64,000 nucleotides of DNA, from positions 4,774,001 through 4,838,000 of the forward strand of contig NC_003155.5 in the NCBI RefSeq assembly GCF_000009765.2, in the 5' to 3' direction. The notes under the pieces are model-generated. The model saw only the letters and a list, made by a program, of their open reading frames with translations. It was not told the origin of the DNA and did no database searches. The translations under genes and the position numbers were made by a program. Below, piece by piece: positions 55,509-64,000 of the stretch. Numbering within the stretch: position 1 is the first letter of the stretch; every line of letters starts with the position of its first letter. Source of the DNA: Streptomyces avermitilis MA-4680 = NBRC 14893 (GTDB lineage Bacteria > Actinomycetota > Actinomycetes > Streptomycetales > Streptomycetaceae).

Positions 55509-58091
55509 ATGAGCAACGAGGACAAGCCGGCGGCAGCCCCCCGTTCCCTCGCGGAAGCGCTCCGCGCGCGGGACGACGCGTCCCTGTCCGCCCTCCTCCG
55601 CGCCCGCCCGGACCTCATCACCCCCGTCCCCACCGACCTCACCCAGCTCGCGACCCGCGCCGGCACCCGCGCCAGCGTCGTACGCGCCCTGGAGCGGCTC
55701 GACCGGTTCACGCTCCAGACGGCGGAGGCCCTCGCCGTGGCCCCCGACCCGGCGACGTACGACGAACTCCTCGCCCTGATGGCGGGCGACGACGCCGACC
55801 GGGCCGTCACGAACGCCCTCCCGCGGGCCCTCGCCGCCCTGCGGGACCAGGCCCTCGTCTGGGGCTCCGACGACCGGCTCCGCCTCGTCCGCACGGCCCG
55901 CGAACTGCTCGCGCCCTCCCCCCAGCACCCGTCCCCGACCGGCCTCGGCCCCACGGTCGCGGAGGCCACGGCGGGCATGTCCCCGGGCCGGGTGCAGGAG
56001 ATCCTGACGGCCGCCGGGCTGCCGACCACGCACGACGCGGTGTCGGCCGTGGCGTCGCTCGGCGCCCTCTTCTCGGACCGCACCCGCATGTCCGCGCTCC
56101 TGGACGAGGCCCCCGCCGACTCGCTCGACGTGCTGTCCCGCCTGGTCTGGGGTCCGCCGTACGGGCAGGTCACCGCGGACCCCGCGACGCGGCTGCGCTG
56201 GCTCCTCGACCGCGGGCTGCTGCTGCCGACGGCGCCCGGCACGGTCGTACTGCCCCGGGAGGTGGCCCTCCATCTGCGGGCGGGCCGCGCGCACCGTTCC
56301 ACCGAGCCGCTGCCGCCCCAGGTCGAGATCGCCGCGACCCACCGTCCGCCGCTGGTGGACGCGACGGCGGCCGGCCAGGCGTACACCGCGCTCGCGACGG
56401 TCGAGGAGCTGCTGAAGGACTGGCACGAGGGCGGTCCGGCCGTGCTGCGGGCCGGGGGCCTGAGCGTGCGGGACCTCAAGCGGACCGCGGTGGCCCTCGA
56501 CGTGCCCGAGCCGACGGCCGCCTTCTGGGTCGAACTCACTTACGCGGCAGGCCTGTTGGCGTCGGACGGCGAGGCGGAGGAGCGGTACGCGGCGACCCCC
56601 GCGTACGACGAGTGGCTGGAGCTGCCCGCCGCCGAGCGCTGGAGCCGGCTCGCCACCGCGTGGCTGGCGGCGACCCGCACGGCGGGCCTGGTCGGCGGCC
56701 GGGACGCCAAGGAGCGCACCCTGTCGGCCCTCGGCCCCGGCCTGGACCGCTCGGCCGCGTCCGAGGTCCGCCGCCGGGTCCTGGCGCTGCTCGCCGATCT
56801 GCCCGAGGGCGCCTCGGCCGCACCCGCTTCCGTACTGGCCCGACTGCGCTGGGAACGCCCGCTGCGCGGCACCCACCCGTCCCCGTCCCCGTCCTCGGCG
56901 CCCTCCTCCTCGGACGATCTGCGCACCCGCCTCGCCGAGTGGACGCTGTCCGAGGCGGAGCAGCTGGGGTTCACGGGCCGGGGCGCACTGTCCTCGCACG
57001 GCCGCGCACTGCTGGGCGCGCCGCCCGCGCCCGCGAAACCCCCGGCCCCCTCCGGCCCGGGCGACAAGCTCCCCGTCCACCACAGGCACCACGACATGCC
57101 CGCCGAGCCCCAAGCCGCCCCGCTCTCCCCCGCCGAACAGGCGGCGGCCGCCGCCGAGGCCACCCGTCTCCTCGCCCCGCTCCTGCCCTCCCCCCTGGAC
57201 CACGTCCTGCTCCAGGCGGACCTGACCGCGGTGGCGCCCGGCCCGCTGGAGCGTCCGCTGGCCGACACGCTCGGCGTGCTCGCGGACGTGGAGTCGAAGG
57301 GCGGGGCGACGGTCTACCGCTTCACGCCCGCCTCCGTGCGGCGCGCCCTGGACGCGGGCCGTGCGGCGTCGGACCTGCACGCGTTCCTCGCGGCCCACTC
57401 GCGGACGCCGGTCCCGCAGCCCCTCGCCTATCTGATCGACGACGTGGCCCGCAAGCACGGCCACCTCCGCATCGGCGCGGCCTCGGCCTATGTGCGCTGC
57501 GACGACGACACCCTGCTGAACGAGATCCTCGCCGACAAGCGCTCCGCCGGACTCCGGCTGCGCCGGCTGGCCCCCACGGTGCTGGCGGCCCAGGCCGACC
57601 CGGCGACGCTGCTCGAAGGCCTGCGCGCGATGGGCTTCGCGCCGGCCGCCGAGTCCGCCGAGGGCGATGTCCTGATCACCCGCGCCCACGCCCACCGCAC
57701 CCCGCCGCGCGCGGCCCCGGAGCCGGTCCCCGACGGCCCCCCGGTGCCCGACACGACGCTCCTGACCGCCGCGGTCCGCGCCATCCGCGCGGGCGATCTG
57801 GCCTCCACTGCCCCGCGCAAGCCGACCGCCGACCCGGCCGGCGCGGACGGCGGCCTCCCGCGCACCAGCTCCGCCGAGACCCTCGCCACCATGCAGGCCG
57901 CCGTCCTCACCGGCGAGGCGGTCTGGATCGGCTACGTCAACGCGGAAGGCACCGCGAGCCAGCGCGTGATCGCCCCGATCCGCGTGGAGGGCGGCTTCGT
58001 CACTGCCTACGACCACACGGCGGACGAGGTCCGCACGTACCCGCTGCACCGGGTCACCGGAGTGGCGGAACTGGCCGACGACCAGGCGTGA
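55509..58091 (+). CDS. Helicase-associated protein (XPB/Ssl2-like N-terminal domain) with WYL-like end
   Basis: 860 residues. No ATPase motifs. The N-terminal two thirds is built of winged-helix modules (SLAEALRARDDASLSALLRA; LSRLVWGPPYGQVTADPATR), followed by an Ssl2-like helicase-associated domain (LLQADLTAVAPGPLERPLA; YRFTPASVRRALDAG; IGAASAYVRCDD). It ends in a WYL-like ligand domain (AVLTGEAVWIGYVNAEGTAS). The XPB helicase gene follows 64 bp downstream, and the two form a conserved pair; the protein likely assists it in DNA repair or transcription. ATG 55509 follows TAACGT by seven bases. Confidence 0.9.
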   Translation: MSNEDKPAAAPRSLAEALRARDDASLSALLRARPDLITPVPTDLTQLATRAGTRASVVRALERLDRFTLQTAEALAVAPDPATYDELLALMAGDDADRAVTNALPRALAALRDQALVWGSDDRLRLVRTARELLAPSPQHPSPTGLGPTVAEATAGMSPGRVQEILTAAGLPTTHDAVSAVASLGALFSDRTRMSALLDEAPADSLDVLSRLVWGPPYGQVTADPATRLRWLLDRGLLLPTAPGTVVLPREVALHLRAGRAHRSTEPLPPQVEIAATHRPPLVDATAAGQAYTALATVEELLKDWHEGGPAVLRAGGLSVRDLKRTAVALDVPEPTAAFWVELTYAAGLLASDGEAEERYAATPAYDEWLELPAAERWSRLATAWLAATRTAGLVGGRDAKERTLSALGPGLDRSAASEVRRRVLALLADLPEGASAAPASVLARLRWERPLRGTHPSPSPSSAPSSSDDLRTRLAEWTLSEAEQLGFTGRGALSSHGRALLGAPPAPAKPPAPSGPGDKLPVHHRHHDMPAEPQAAPLSPAEQAAAAAEATRLLAPLLPSPLDHVLLQADLTAVAPGPLERPLADTLGVLADVESKGGATVYRFTPASVRRALDAGRAASDLHAFLAAHSRTPVPQPLAYLIDDVARKHGHLRIGAASAYVRCDDDTLLNEILADKRSAGLRLRRLAPTVLAAQADPATLLEGLRAMGFAPAAESAEGDVLITRAHAHRTPPRAAPEPVPDGPPVPDTTLLTAAVRAIRAGDLASTAPRKPTADPAGADGGLPRTSSAETLATMQAAVLTGEAVWIGYVNAEGTASQRVIAPIRVEGGFVTAYDHTADEVRTYPLHRVTGVAELADDQA

Positions 58092-58155
58092 TCATCCTCC
58101 GGTACGGCACACTGGAGGTTTGGCCGTACAGAGCCATGCAGAAAGGGTGCCGCGC

Positions 58156-59799
58156 GTGAATGGTCCACTCATCGTCCAGAGCGACAAGACACTCCTGCTC
58201 GAAGTCGACCACGAGCAGGCGAACGAGTGCCGACGGGCCATCGCGCCGTTCGCCGAGCTGGAGCGGGCGCCCGAGCACATCCACACCTACCGGGTGACCC
58301 CGCTCGGGCTGTGGAACGCGCGGGCCGCCGGGCACGACGCCGAGCAGGTCGTGGACGCGCTCGTGCAGTACAGCCGGTACCCCGTGCCGCATGCCCTGCT
58401 CGTGGACATCGCCGAGACGATGGACCGCTACGGGCGGCTGACGCTCTCCAAGCACCCGGCCCACGGGCTGGTGCTCACGACGACGGACCGGCCCGTGCTC
58501 GAGGAGATCCTCCGGTCCAAGCGGGTCGCCCCGCTCGTCGGCGCCCGCCTCGACCCCGACACCGTCGCCGTGCACCCCTCCGAGCGCGGGCAGATCAAGC
58601 AGACGCTGCTGAAGCTGGGCTGGCCCGCCGAGGACCTCGCCGGTTACGTCGACGGGGAGGCGCACCCGATCGAGCTGGCCGAGGACGGCTGGGCGCTGCG
58701 GCCGTACCAGAAGCAGGCCGTGGAGAACTTCTGGCACGGCGGCTCCGGCGTGGTCGTGCTGCCCTGTGGCGCGGGCAAGACGCTCGTCGGTGCCGGGTCC
58801 ATGGCGCAGGCCAAGGCCACCACGCTCATCCTCGTCACCAACACCGTCTCCGCCCGCCAGTGGAAGCACGAGCTGGTGAAGCGGACGAGTCTCACCGAGG
58901 ACGAGATCGGTGAGTACAGCGGTACGAAGAAGGAGATCCGGCCGGTCACCATCGCCACGTACCAGGTGCTGACGACCAGGCGGAAGGGCGTCTACCCGCA
59001 CCTGGAGCTGTTCGACTCCCGTGACTGGGGACTCATCGTCTACGACGAGGTGCATCTGCTGCCGGCGCCCGTCTTCAAGTTCACCGCCGATCTCCAGGCG
59101 CGGCGGCGGCTGGGGCTGACGGCGACCCTCGTGCGGGAGGACGGGCGCGAGTCGGACGTCTTCTCGCTCATCGGGCCCAAGCGGTTCGACGCTCCGTGGA
59201 AGGAGATCGAGGCGCAGGGGTACATCGCGCCCGCCGACTGCGTGGAGGTGCGGGTCAATCTGACGGAGACCGAGCGGCTCGCGTACGCGACCGCCGAGAC
59301 CGAGGAGAAGTATCGCTTCTGCGCCACCACGGCGACGAAGCGGAAGGTGACGGAGGCGCTGGTCCGGAAGTTCGCCGGGCAGCAGATCCTCGTCATCGGC
59401 CAGTACATCGACCAGCTCGACGAGCTGGGCGAGCACCTGAACGCGCCCGTCATCAAGGGCGAGACCAGCAACGCGCAGCGCGAGAAGCTCTTCGACGCCT
59501 TCCGGGAGGGCGAGATCAGCGTCCTCGTCGTCTCCAAGGTCGCGAACTTCTCCATCGACCTGCCGGAGGCGACCGTCGCCATCCAGGTGTCGGGCACGTT
59601 CGGCTCGCGCCAGGAGGAGGCGCAGCGGCTGGGCCGCGTCCTGCGGCCCAAGGCGGACGGCCACCAGGCCCACTTCTACTCGGTCGTCGCCCGCGACACC
59701 ATCGACCAGGACTTCGCCGCGCACCGCCAGCGCTTCCTGGCGGAGCAGGGCTACGCCTACCGGATCATGGACGCGGACGAGCTCCTGACGGAGAGCTGA
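58156..59799 (+). CDS. XPB-type DNA repair helicase
   Basis: 547 residues, SF2 helicase. N-terminal DRD-like domain at 1-170, Walker A LPCGAGKT near 202-209, DEVH box at 297-300 (motif II variant), SAT-like LGLTATLVRED, motif VI QEEAQRLGRVLRP. The bacterial XPB is a 3'-5' helicase. GTG 58156 follows AAAGGG at eight bases. Its last 43 bp overlap, in opposite orientation, the stop end of the GT87 gene. Confidence 0.95.
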   Translation: MNGPLIVQSDKTLLLEVDHEQANECRRAIAPFAELERAPEHIHTYRVTPLGLWNARAAGHDAEQVVDALVQYSRYPVPHALLVDIAETMDRYGRLTLSKHPAHGLVLTTTDRPVLEEILRSKRVAPLVGARLDPDTVAVHPSERGQIKQTLLKLGWPAEDLAGYVDGEAHPIELAEDGWALRPYQKQAVENFWHGGSGVVVLPCGAGKTLVGAGSMAQAKATTLILVTNTVSARQWKHELVKRTSLTEDEIGEYSGTKKEIRPVTIATYQVLTTRRKGVYPHLELFDSRDWGLIVYDEVHLLPAPVFKFTADLQARRRLGLTATLVREDGRESDVFSLIGPKRFDAPWKEIEAQGYIAPADCVEVRVNLTETERLAYATAETEEKYRFCATTATKRKVTEALVRKFAGQQILVIGQYIDQLDELGEHLNAPVIKGETSNAQREKLFDAFREGEISVLVVSKVANFSIDLPEATVAIQVSGTFGSRQEEAQRLGRVLRPKADGHQAHFYSVVARDTIDQDFAAHRQRFLAEQGYAYRIMDADELLTES

Positions 59800-61214
59800 A
59801 CCAGGACGAGCAGCGCGAGCAGGGGGTAGGGCGAGGCCGGCGGCTGCTGCCACCAGGAGAGCTGGAGGTCCAGGTCGCCCTGGTGCGGGAGCAGCCACAG
59901 CGTGCGCGCCGTGAAGACCGCGGCGGTGGCCGCGGCCTGGCGCGGGTGGCCTTCGGCGTACAGCACGGCGATCAGCGGCAGGCACCACACCCAGTGGTGC
60001 GACCAGCTGATCGGGGAGACGAGCAGGGCGGTGAAGGCGGCGAGCAGGATGCCCCGGCGCTCGCTGGTGGCGCGCCGGGCGAGCCAGAGGCCGGCGCCCG
60101 CGACGACCGCGGTGGGCAGCGCCCAGGCGAGGCCGGGCGACGGCTCTCCCAGCACGCGGGCGACCAGCCCCTGAAGCGACTGGTTGTCGACGATCCACGC
60201 CTTGCCGACCCGGCCGGTCTCGAAGATCCGCCGGGTCCAGAAGTCGACGCTGGCGGCGGGGAGTAGGAGCGCGCCCAGCAGTACGGTCCCGGCGAAGGCG
60301 GCCGCGGCGGTGGCCGCTTCTCGTCGCCGGCCCCTGAGCAGCAGGTACACGATGAAGACGGCGGGCGTCAGTTTCACCCCGGCCGCGATGCCGAGCGCGG
60401 CTCCCCTGCACCGGGCGCCGGGGCGGGTGAGGTCCCACAGGACCAGGCAGGCGAGGGCGAGGTTGATCTGCCCGAAGAGGACGGTCTGGAAGACGGGTTC
60501 GAGCCAGAGGGCGAGGGCCGTGGCGGCGCAGACGGCGGGGAGCGGCGCCGGGCGGCCCGCGAGCCGGCCGGAGAGCCGGACGAGCGCGGCCAGCAGGGCC
60601 ACGTTCCCGGCGACGAAGGCCACCTTGAGGGCGCCCGGGGCAAGCCAGGTTGTCGGTACGAACAGGAGCGCCGCGAAGGGCGGATACGTGGCCGGCAACC
60701 CCCACTCGGTGACCGTGAACCCGTACAGATCCGCACCGCTCAGCACGGCGGCGCCCGCGGCCCGGTAGACCAGGGCGTCGGCCATGGGCACGCCCTGGAG
60801 GAGACAGAGCGCCCCGAAGGAGCCGAGCGAACAGGCGAGAAGGACGACGCTCGCGGTGGCGGGGTGCCGGAGACGGGCGAGGCGGGACAGGGCGGGGGCC
60901 GGCGCAGGCGCCGTCGCACGGGCCGTTGCCACGAAGCGGCGCGCACGTGCCACCGCCACGACTGACCGCACAGGGGCCGCCGCAACGGACCGTGTACCGG
61001 CCGACGCCACCGACCCCGTACGGGCCGACGCCACCGACCCAGTACCGGCCGACGCCACCGACCCCGTACGGGCCGACGCCACCGACCCAGTACCGGCCGA
61101 TGTCACCGACCCCGTACCGGCCGACGCCGCTGATCGTGCGCGGGTCATCGCTACTGATCGTGCGCGGGCCATCGCTACAGATCGCGTACGGGCGATCACA
61201 TTCCGTCGGGTCAC
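59757..61214 (-). CDS. GT87 polyprenol-phosphate-mannose-dependent mannosyltransferase
   Basis: 485 residues. About ten transmembrane segments and a GT87 (PimE-like) core: YRAAGAAVLSGADLYGF, TYPPFAALLFVPTTWL, FGQINLALACLVLWDL, IAAGVKLTPAVFIVYLLL, LLVSPISWSHHWVWCLPLIA. It transfers mannose from a polyprenyl carrier to a lipid or protein acceptor outside the membrane. GTG 61212-61214 is chosen with AGGG upstream; the frame is open above it. Residues about 10-85 are low complexity, coded by 24-bp tandem repeats (GSVASAGTGSVASARTGSVA). The 3' end overlaps the XPB gene by 43 bp, antisense. Confidence 0.85.
   Translation of the reverse strand: MTRRNVIARTRSVAMARARSVAMTRARSAASAGTGSVTSAGTGSVASARTGSVASAGTGSVASARTGSVASAGTRSVAAAPVRSVVAVARARRFVATARATAPAPAPALSRLARLRHPATASVVLLACSLGSFGALCLLQGVPMADALVYRAAGAAVLSGADLYGFTVTEWGLPATYPPFAALLFVPTTWLAPGALKVAFVAGNVALLAALVRLSGRLAGRPAPLPAVCAATALALWLEPVFQTVLFGQINLALACLVLWDLTRPGARCRGAALGIAAGVKLTPAVFIVYLLLRGRRREAATAAAAFAGTVLLGALLLPAASVDFWTRRIFETGRVGKAWIVDNQSLQGLVARVLGEPSPGLAWALPTAVVAGAGLWLARRATSERRGILLAAFTALLVSPISWSHHWVWCLPLIAVLYAEGHPRQAAATAAVFTARTLWLLPHQGDLDLQLSWWQQPPASPYPLLALLVLVQLSVRSSSASMIR
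60994..61137. repeat. Six 24-bp tandem repeats in the GT87 N-terminus
   Basis: Units start at 60994, 61018, 61042, 61066, 61090 and 61114, each GTACxGGCCGACGCCACCGA; they alternate GTACCGG and GTACGGG, so the higher-order period is 48 bp. In the coding strand each unit gives eight residues of SVASA(G/R)TG type. Confidence 0.92.
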
Positions 61215-61337
61215 GGAAACGGACCCTAGTGCCCGGGCATCCCGGCCCGGCCGCGGCTCACAGACCCGGCGGCGCCCACGGCACCCACCGGCGGAACCGG
61301 TGAAGCCCACGGCACCCACCGGCGGAACCGGCGGAGC

Positions 61338-61532
61338 CTACCGGCGGTGGACGCCCGCTTCTTCGCCGTACTCGCCGAGGAGCACCACGTCCATCGCCGC
61401 GCGGGCGAAGACCTTGACGGCGCGCAGGGCGTCGCCGAGGAGGTGGCGGTGGTGGACGTCGGCCCTGAGGGCGGTGGCGCCGGACGCGGGGCTGTGCCGG
61501 GCAGGGCCCGGAGAGAAGGTCGCTGCGCTCAT
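61338..61532 (-). CDS. 64-residue hypothetical protein
   Basis: ATG 61530-61532. Sequence MSAATFSPGPARHSPASGAT leads into RADVHHRHLLGDALRAVKVF and a hydrophobic stretch ending in VVLLGEYGEEAG. Short proteins with this ALRAVKVF/LGEYGEEAG ending recur in Streptomyces, so the frame is likely real, but no function is known. The stop lies 124 bp before the GT87 start; two copies of a GCCCACGGCACCCACCGG repeat occupy the gap. Confidence 0.6.
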   Translation of the reverse strand: MSAATFSPGPARHSPASGATALRADVHHRHLLGDALRAVKVFARAAMDVVLLGEYGEEAGVHRR

Positions 61533-61899
61533 ACATCCATCATGGATCCGGCCGCGGCGAATGCGTCGGTCCCAGGACGTAACCCGCACGGCCCCGCCGT
61601 ACACCTCGGGTCCGTCCCCCGTACGCCCACGGAGGGACCCCGCCCCTTAGGGGCTCCGGCCCGGCCCACCCCAGGGACACCCGGTTCCCTGGTCCGGCGC
61701 CCGTATAAATCCGTTGGCTCCCGCATCCTCCCGTCACCTACAATCTCCGCTCCTGCCCGCCTCCCTTCACGGAGAGCCGCCGCCCGGACGGAAACCGGGC
61801 GGCAGAACCGCCACCACCCACACGCGACCGTCGACCGTCGGCCGACCCGCCCTCGCGGCAGCCGGCCGGCGCACCGCCACGCCCCGGAGGCATCTCCCC
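61533..61899. other. 367-bp divergent region and long leader of the helicase gene
   Basis: Contains the HelD promoter at 61714-61744 and then about 150 bases of transcribed leader. A CCCCTTAGGGG near-palindrome lies near 61643-61653. I looked for the rifamycin-associated element (GGGGCTTGCGGCAAGCCCC) and did not find it. No gene. Confidence 0.6.
61714..61744 (+). promoter_or_regulatory. Sigma-70-type promoter of helD
   Basis: TTGGCT (61714-61719) and TACAAT (61739-61744) are separated by 19 bp. The start codon is 156 bp beyond the -10 box, so the leader is about 150 bases. Confidence 0.55.
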
Positions 61900-63948
61900 G
61901 TGTCCAGCCTGTCCGAGAGTCCCGCCGACCCCCTCTCCCGCGAGCGCGCCCACCTCGCCGGCTCCCGTGCGGCCCTGCGTGCGATGCGCGAGGACGTGGA
62001 GAACCTCGACATCCGCGACGTCACCGCCAACTGGGTCAACGCCGAAGTCCTCGCCCGCCAGATCGACGACCGCATCAAGGCGCTCGCGGACCTCAGCCAC
62101 ACCCCCCTCTTCTTCGGCCGCCTCGACTACCTGCACGCCCCGGGCGCCGACCGGGCGGAGGGCGCCGAGGGCGAGCGTTTCTACATCGGGCGCCGGCATG
62201 TGCACGACGCCGAGGGCGACCCGATGGTCATCGACTGGCGCGCGCCCGTGTCGCAGCCGTTCTACCGGGCCTCGAAGAAGGACCCGCTGGACGTCGGGCT
62301 GCGCCGCCGCTTCGGCTACACGGCGGGCGACCTCACTGCGTACGAGGACGAGCACCTCTCCGACCCGGCCGAGGCGGCCACCACCAGCAAGCTGCTCCAG
62401 CAGGAGATCGAGCGCCCGCGCGTCGGCCCGATGCGCGACATCGTGGCGACCATCCAGCCCGAGCAGGACGAGATCGTACGGTCGGGACTGTCCGGCTCCG
62501 TCTGTGTCCAGGGCGGGCCCGGCACCGGGAAGACCGCCGTCGGCCTCCACCGGGTCGCGTATCTGCTGTACGCCCACCGTGAGCGACTCGCCCGCACCGG
62601 CACCCTGGTCATCGGACCGAACAGGTCGTTCCTGCACTACATCGAGCAAGTGCTGCCCGCCCTGGGCGAGTTGGAGGTCAAGCAGGCCACGGTCGACGAC
62701 CTGGTCGCACATGTCGAGATCCGGGGGACCGACGACGCGGCCGCCGCCGTCATCAAGGGCGACGCCCGGATGGCCGAGGTGCTGCGGCGGGCCGTCCGCT
62801 CGCACGTCACCCTGCCCACCGAGCCGGTCGTGGTGGTGCGCGGCTCCCGTCGCTGGCGCGTACCCGCCTACGAACTCGAGCAGATCGTCCGGGAGTTGAT
62901 GGACCGTGACATCCGCTACGGGGCCGCCCGCGAGGCGCTGCCGCAGCGGATCGCGCACGCCGTCCTGGTCCAGATGGAGCGGTCCGGCGAGGCGCCCGAC
63001 GACCGGGTGCAGGACGCCGTCGCCCGCAACGCCGCCGTGAAGGCGGCCGTCAAGGCGATCTGGCCGCCCGTCGACCCCGCCAAGCTCGTCCTGCGTCTGC
63101 TCACCGACGCGGACTTCCTCGCCGTGCACGCGGACGGAGTCCTCGAGGAGGACGAGCGGAAGGAGATCCTCTGGGCGCGGCCCGTACGCAGCACGAAGAC
63201 CGCCAAGTGGTCGGCCGCCGATGCCGTACTGATCGACGAGGCGACCGACCTCGTCCAGCGGACGCATTCGCTCGGGCACGTCGTGCTCGACGAGGCACAG
63301 GACCTGTCCCCCATGCAGTACCGGGCCGTCGGCCGTCGCTGTACGACCGGTTCGGCGACCGTGCTCGGCGACCTGGCGCAGGGCACGACCCCGTGGGCGA
63401 CGCGGAGCTGGGACGAGGCGCTGGCGCACCTCGGCAAGGGCGACGCGGTGATCGAGGAGCTGACGGCCGGTTTCCGCGTGCCCACCGATGTCATCACGTA
63501 CGCGTCCCGGCTGCTGCCGCACATCGCGCCCGGACTGACGCCGGTGGCGTCGGTGCGTGAGAACCCGGGCTTCTTCGAGGTGCGTACGACGGCCACCGAC
63601 GCCGCGGTGATCGACGCCTGCGCGGAACTGCTCCGCAACGAGGGCTCGATCGGCCTGATCGCCGCCGACGCACGTGTCCCGGCGCTGGCCGAGGCGCTCA
63701 CGGCGGCCGGGATCGGCCATCTCGGTCCGGGCGAGGAGACGACGCACGACACCCGGCTCACCCTCGTACCGGCGTCGCTGGCCAAGGGCCTGGAGTACGA
63801 CTACGTGGTCCTGGACGAGCCGCGGGCCGTCGTCGACGGCGAACCGGACGAGCGGACGGGCCTGCGCCGCCTGTACGTGGCCCTCACCCGTGCGGTCTCC
63901 GGCCTGATCGTGACGCACACGGCGCCCCTGCCGAGCCAGCTCGGCTGA
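61900..63948 (+). CDS. helD: HelD-type RNA polymerase recycling helicase
   Basis: 682 residues from GTG 61900 with GGAGG nine bases upstream. N-terminal antiparallel coiled coil (ERAHLAGSRAALRAMREDVE) that enters the polymerase secondary channel, then UvrD-like ATPase domains: Walker A GGPGTGKT near 205-212, motif II VVLDEAQDLSPMQYRAV, motif VI LYVALTRAVSG. Actinobacterial class II HelD removes stalled RNA polymerase from DNA, and some members (HelR) give rifamycin resistance. The rifamycin-associated element is absent upstream, so the resistance role is not supported here. A short hairpin follows. Confidence 0.94.
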   Translation: MSSLSESPADPLSRERAHLAGSRAALRAMREDVENLDIRDVTANWVNAEVLARQIDDRIKALADLSHTPLFFGRLDYLHAPGADRAEGAEGERFYIGRRHVHDAEGDPMVIDWRAPVSQPFYRASKKDPLDVGLRRRFGYTAGDLTAYEDEHLSDPAEAATTSKLLQQEIERPRVGPMRDIVATIQPEQDEIVRSGLSGSVCVQGGPGTGKTAVGLHRVAYLLYAHRERLARTGTLVIGPNRSFLHYIEQVLPALGELEVKQATVDDLVAHVEIRGTDDAAAAVIKGDARMAEVLRRAVRSHVTLPTEPVVVVRGSRRWRVPAYELEQIVRELMDRDIRYGAAREALPQRIAHAVLVQMERSGEAPDDRVQDAVARNAAVKAAVKAIWPPVDPAKLVLRLLTDADFLAVHADGVLEEDERKEILWARPVRSTKTAKWSAADAVLIDEATDLVQRTHSLGHVVLDEAQDLSPMQYRAVGRRCTTGSATVLGDLAQGTTPWATRSWDEALAHLGKGDAVIEELTAGFRVPTDVITYASRLLPHIAPGLTPVASVRENPGFFEVRTTATDAAVIDACAELLRNEGSIGLIAADARVPALAEALTAAGIGHLGPGEETTHDTRLTLVPASLAKGLEYDYVVLDEPRAVVDGEPDERTGLRRLYVALTRAVSGLIVTHTAPLPSQLG

Positions 63949-63959
63949 CGCACACGAAG

Positions 63960-63985
63960 CCCCCGGCGCCCACCGGCGCCGAGGG
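63960..63985 (+). terminator. Hairpin after helD
   Basis: CGGCGCC and GGCGCCG flank CACC, with partial extension outwards into CCC/GGG, beginning 12-15 bases after the stop. No U-tract. Confidence 0.6.
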
Positions 63986-64000
63986 CCCCGTCGTCGTCAC

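Noticed and set aside
61533..61899. Rifamycin-associated element upstream of helD
   Set aside because: The 19-bp palindrome was looked for and is absent; only an unrelated CCCCTTAGGGG is present.
1..64000. tRNA, rRNA, tmRNA or transposase genes
   Set aside because: No cloverleaf-like or rRNA-like stretch and no transposase motifs noticed on reading; a tRNAscan-SE/ISfinder run would settle it.

Overview
The window is high-GC actinobacterial chromosome, almost certainly Streptomyces. The signs are third-position G/C bias, GTG/TTG starts and four-base ATGA/GTGA overlaps, a conservon (cvnABCD plus two P450s), menaquinone synthesis by the futalosine route (mqnB, mqnD), a FemX-type lipid II glycyltransferase and many genes whose -10 box lies 6-7 bases before the start codon (leaderless transcripts). 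It reads as chromosome core with lineage-specific patches. I see no rRNA, tRNA, CRISPR, complete insertion sequence or prophage.

Layout. 1-6744 (minus): an acyl-CoA catabolic operon (TIGR03084 protein, AtuA-like protein, acyl-CoA carboxylase beta and alpha, acyl-CoA dehydrogenase running off the left edge) behind a 12-bp palindromic operator; the likely job is branched or acyclic-terpenoid acyl-CoA degradation. 6954-9797: malic enzyme and an EamA exporter. 9941-17226 (minus): an ABC half-transporter with a repetitive tail, preceded by a 40-codon Pro/Lys-rich peptide gene and a 30-bp perfect-palindrome terminator; a femX interrupted by an in-frame amber codon; a large FAD/Fe-S oxidoreductase. 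17417-23452 (plus): the six-gene conservon, all joined by overlaps. 23602-31537: serC, a membrane-anchored secreted protein, an SGNH hydrolase, a methyltransferase, a DHA2 exporter, and an ECF sigma factor with its CU044_5270 membrane partner. 31538-39694: small oxidoreductases, ThpR, GNAT, a MarR/MFS pair, a ribbon-helix-helix protein and a purine-type NCS2 permease with a structured leader. 39851-48105: a CtpE-like P-type ATPase, a secreted protein, a very large HSP90-like ATPase and a DUF3027 protein. 48801-63948: MFS, DUF2771 lipoprotein, mqnB, mqnD, cold-shock protein, small membrane protein, HAD hydrolase, a frameshifted HAAS-domain gene, a helicase-associated protein with XPB helicase, a GT87 mannosyltransferase and the RNA polymerase recycling helicase HelD.

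Themes. (1) Gene decay or sequence error: amber codon in femX, a 19-bp insertion in the HAAS gene, a Uma2 nuclease remnant, a decayed gene behind a MerR-type operator, and a 7-codon in-frame gap in the biotin carboxylase. (2) Unrelated tandem repeats sit right at the 3' ends of several genes (malic enzyme, marR, DUF3027, the secreted protein at 24865, the sigma/anti-sigma operon). (3) The best candidate for an undescribed system is the Pro/Lys-rich micro-peptide with its terminator and ABC exporter (9941-12621). The structured leader of the NCS2 permease gene is second.
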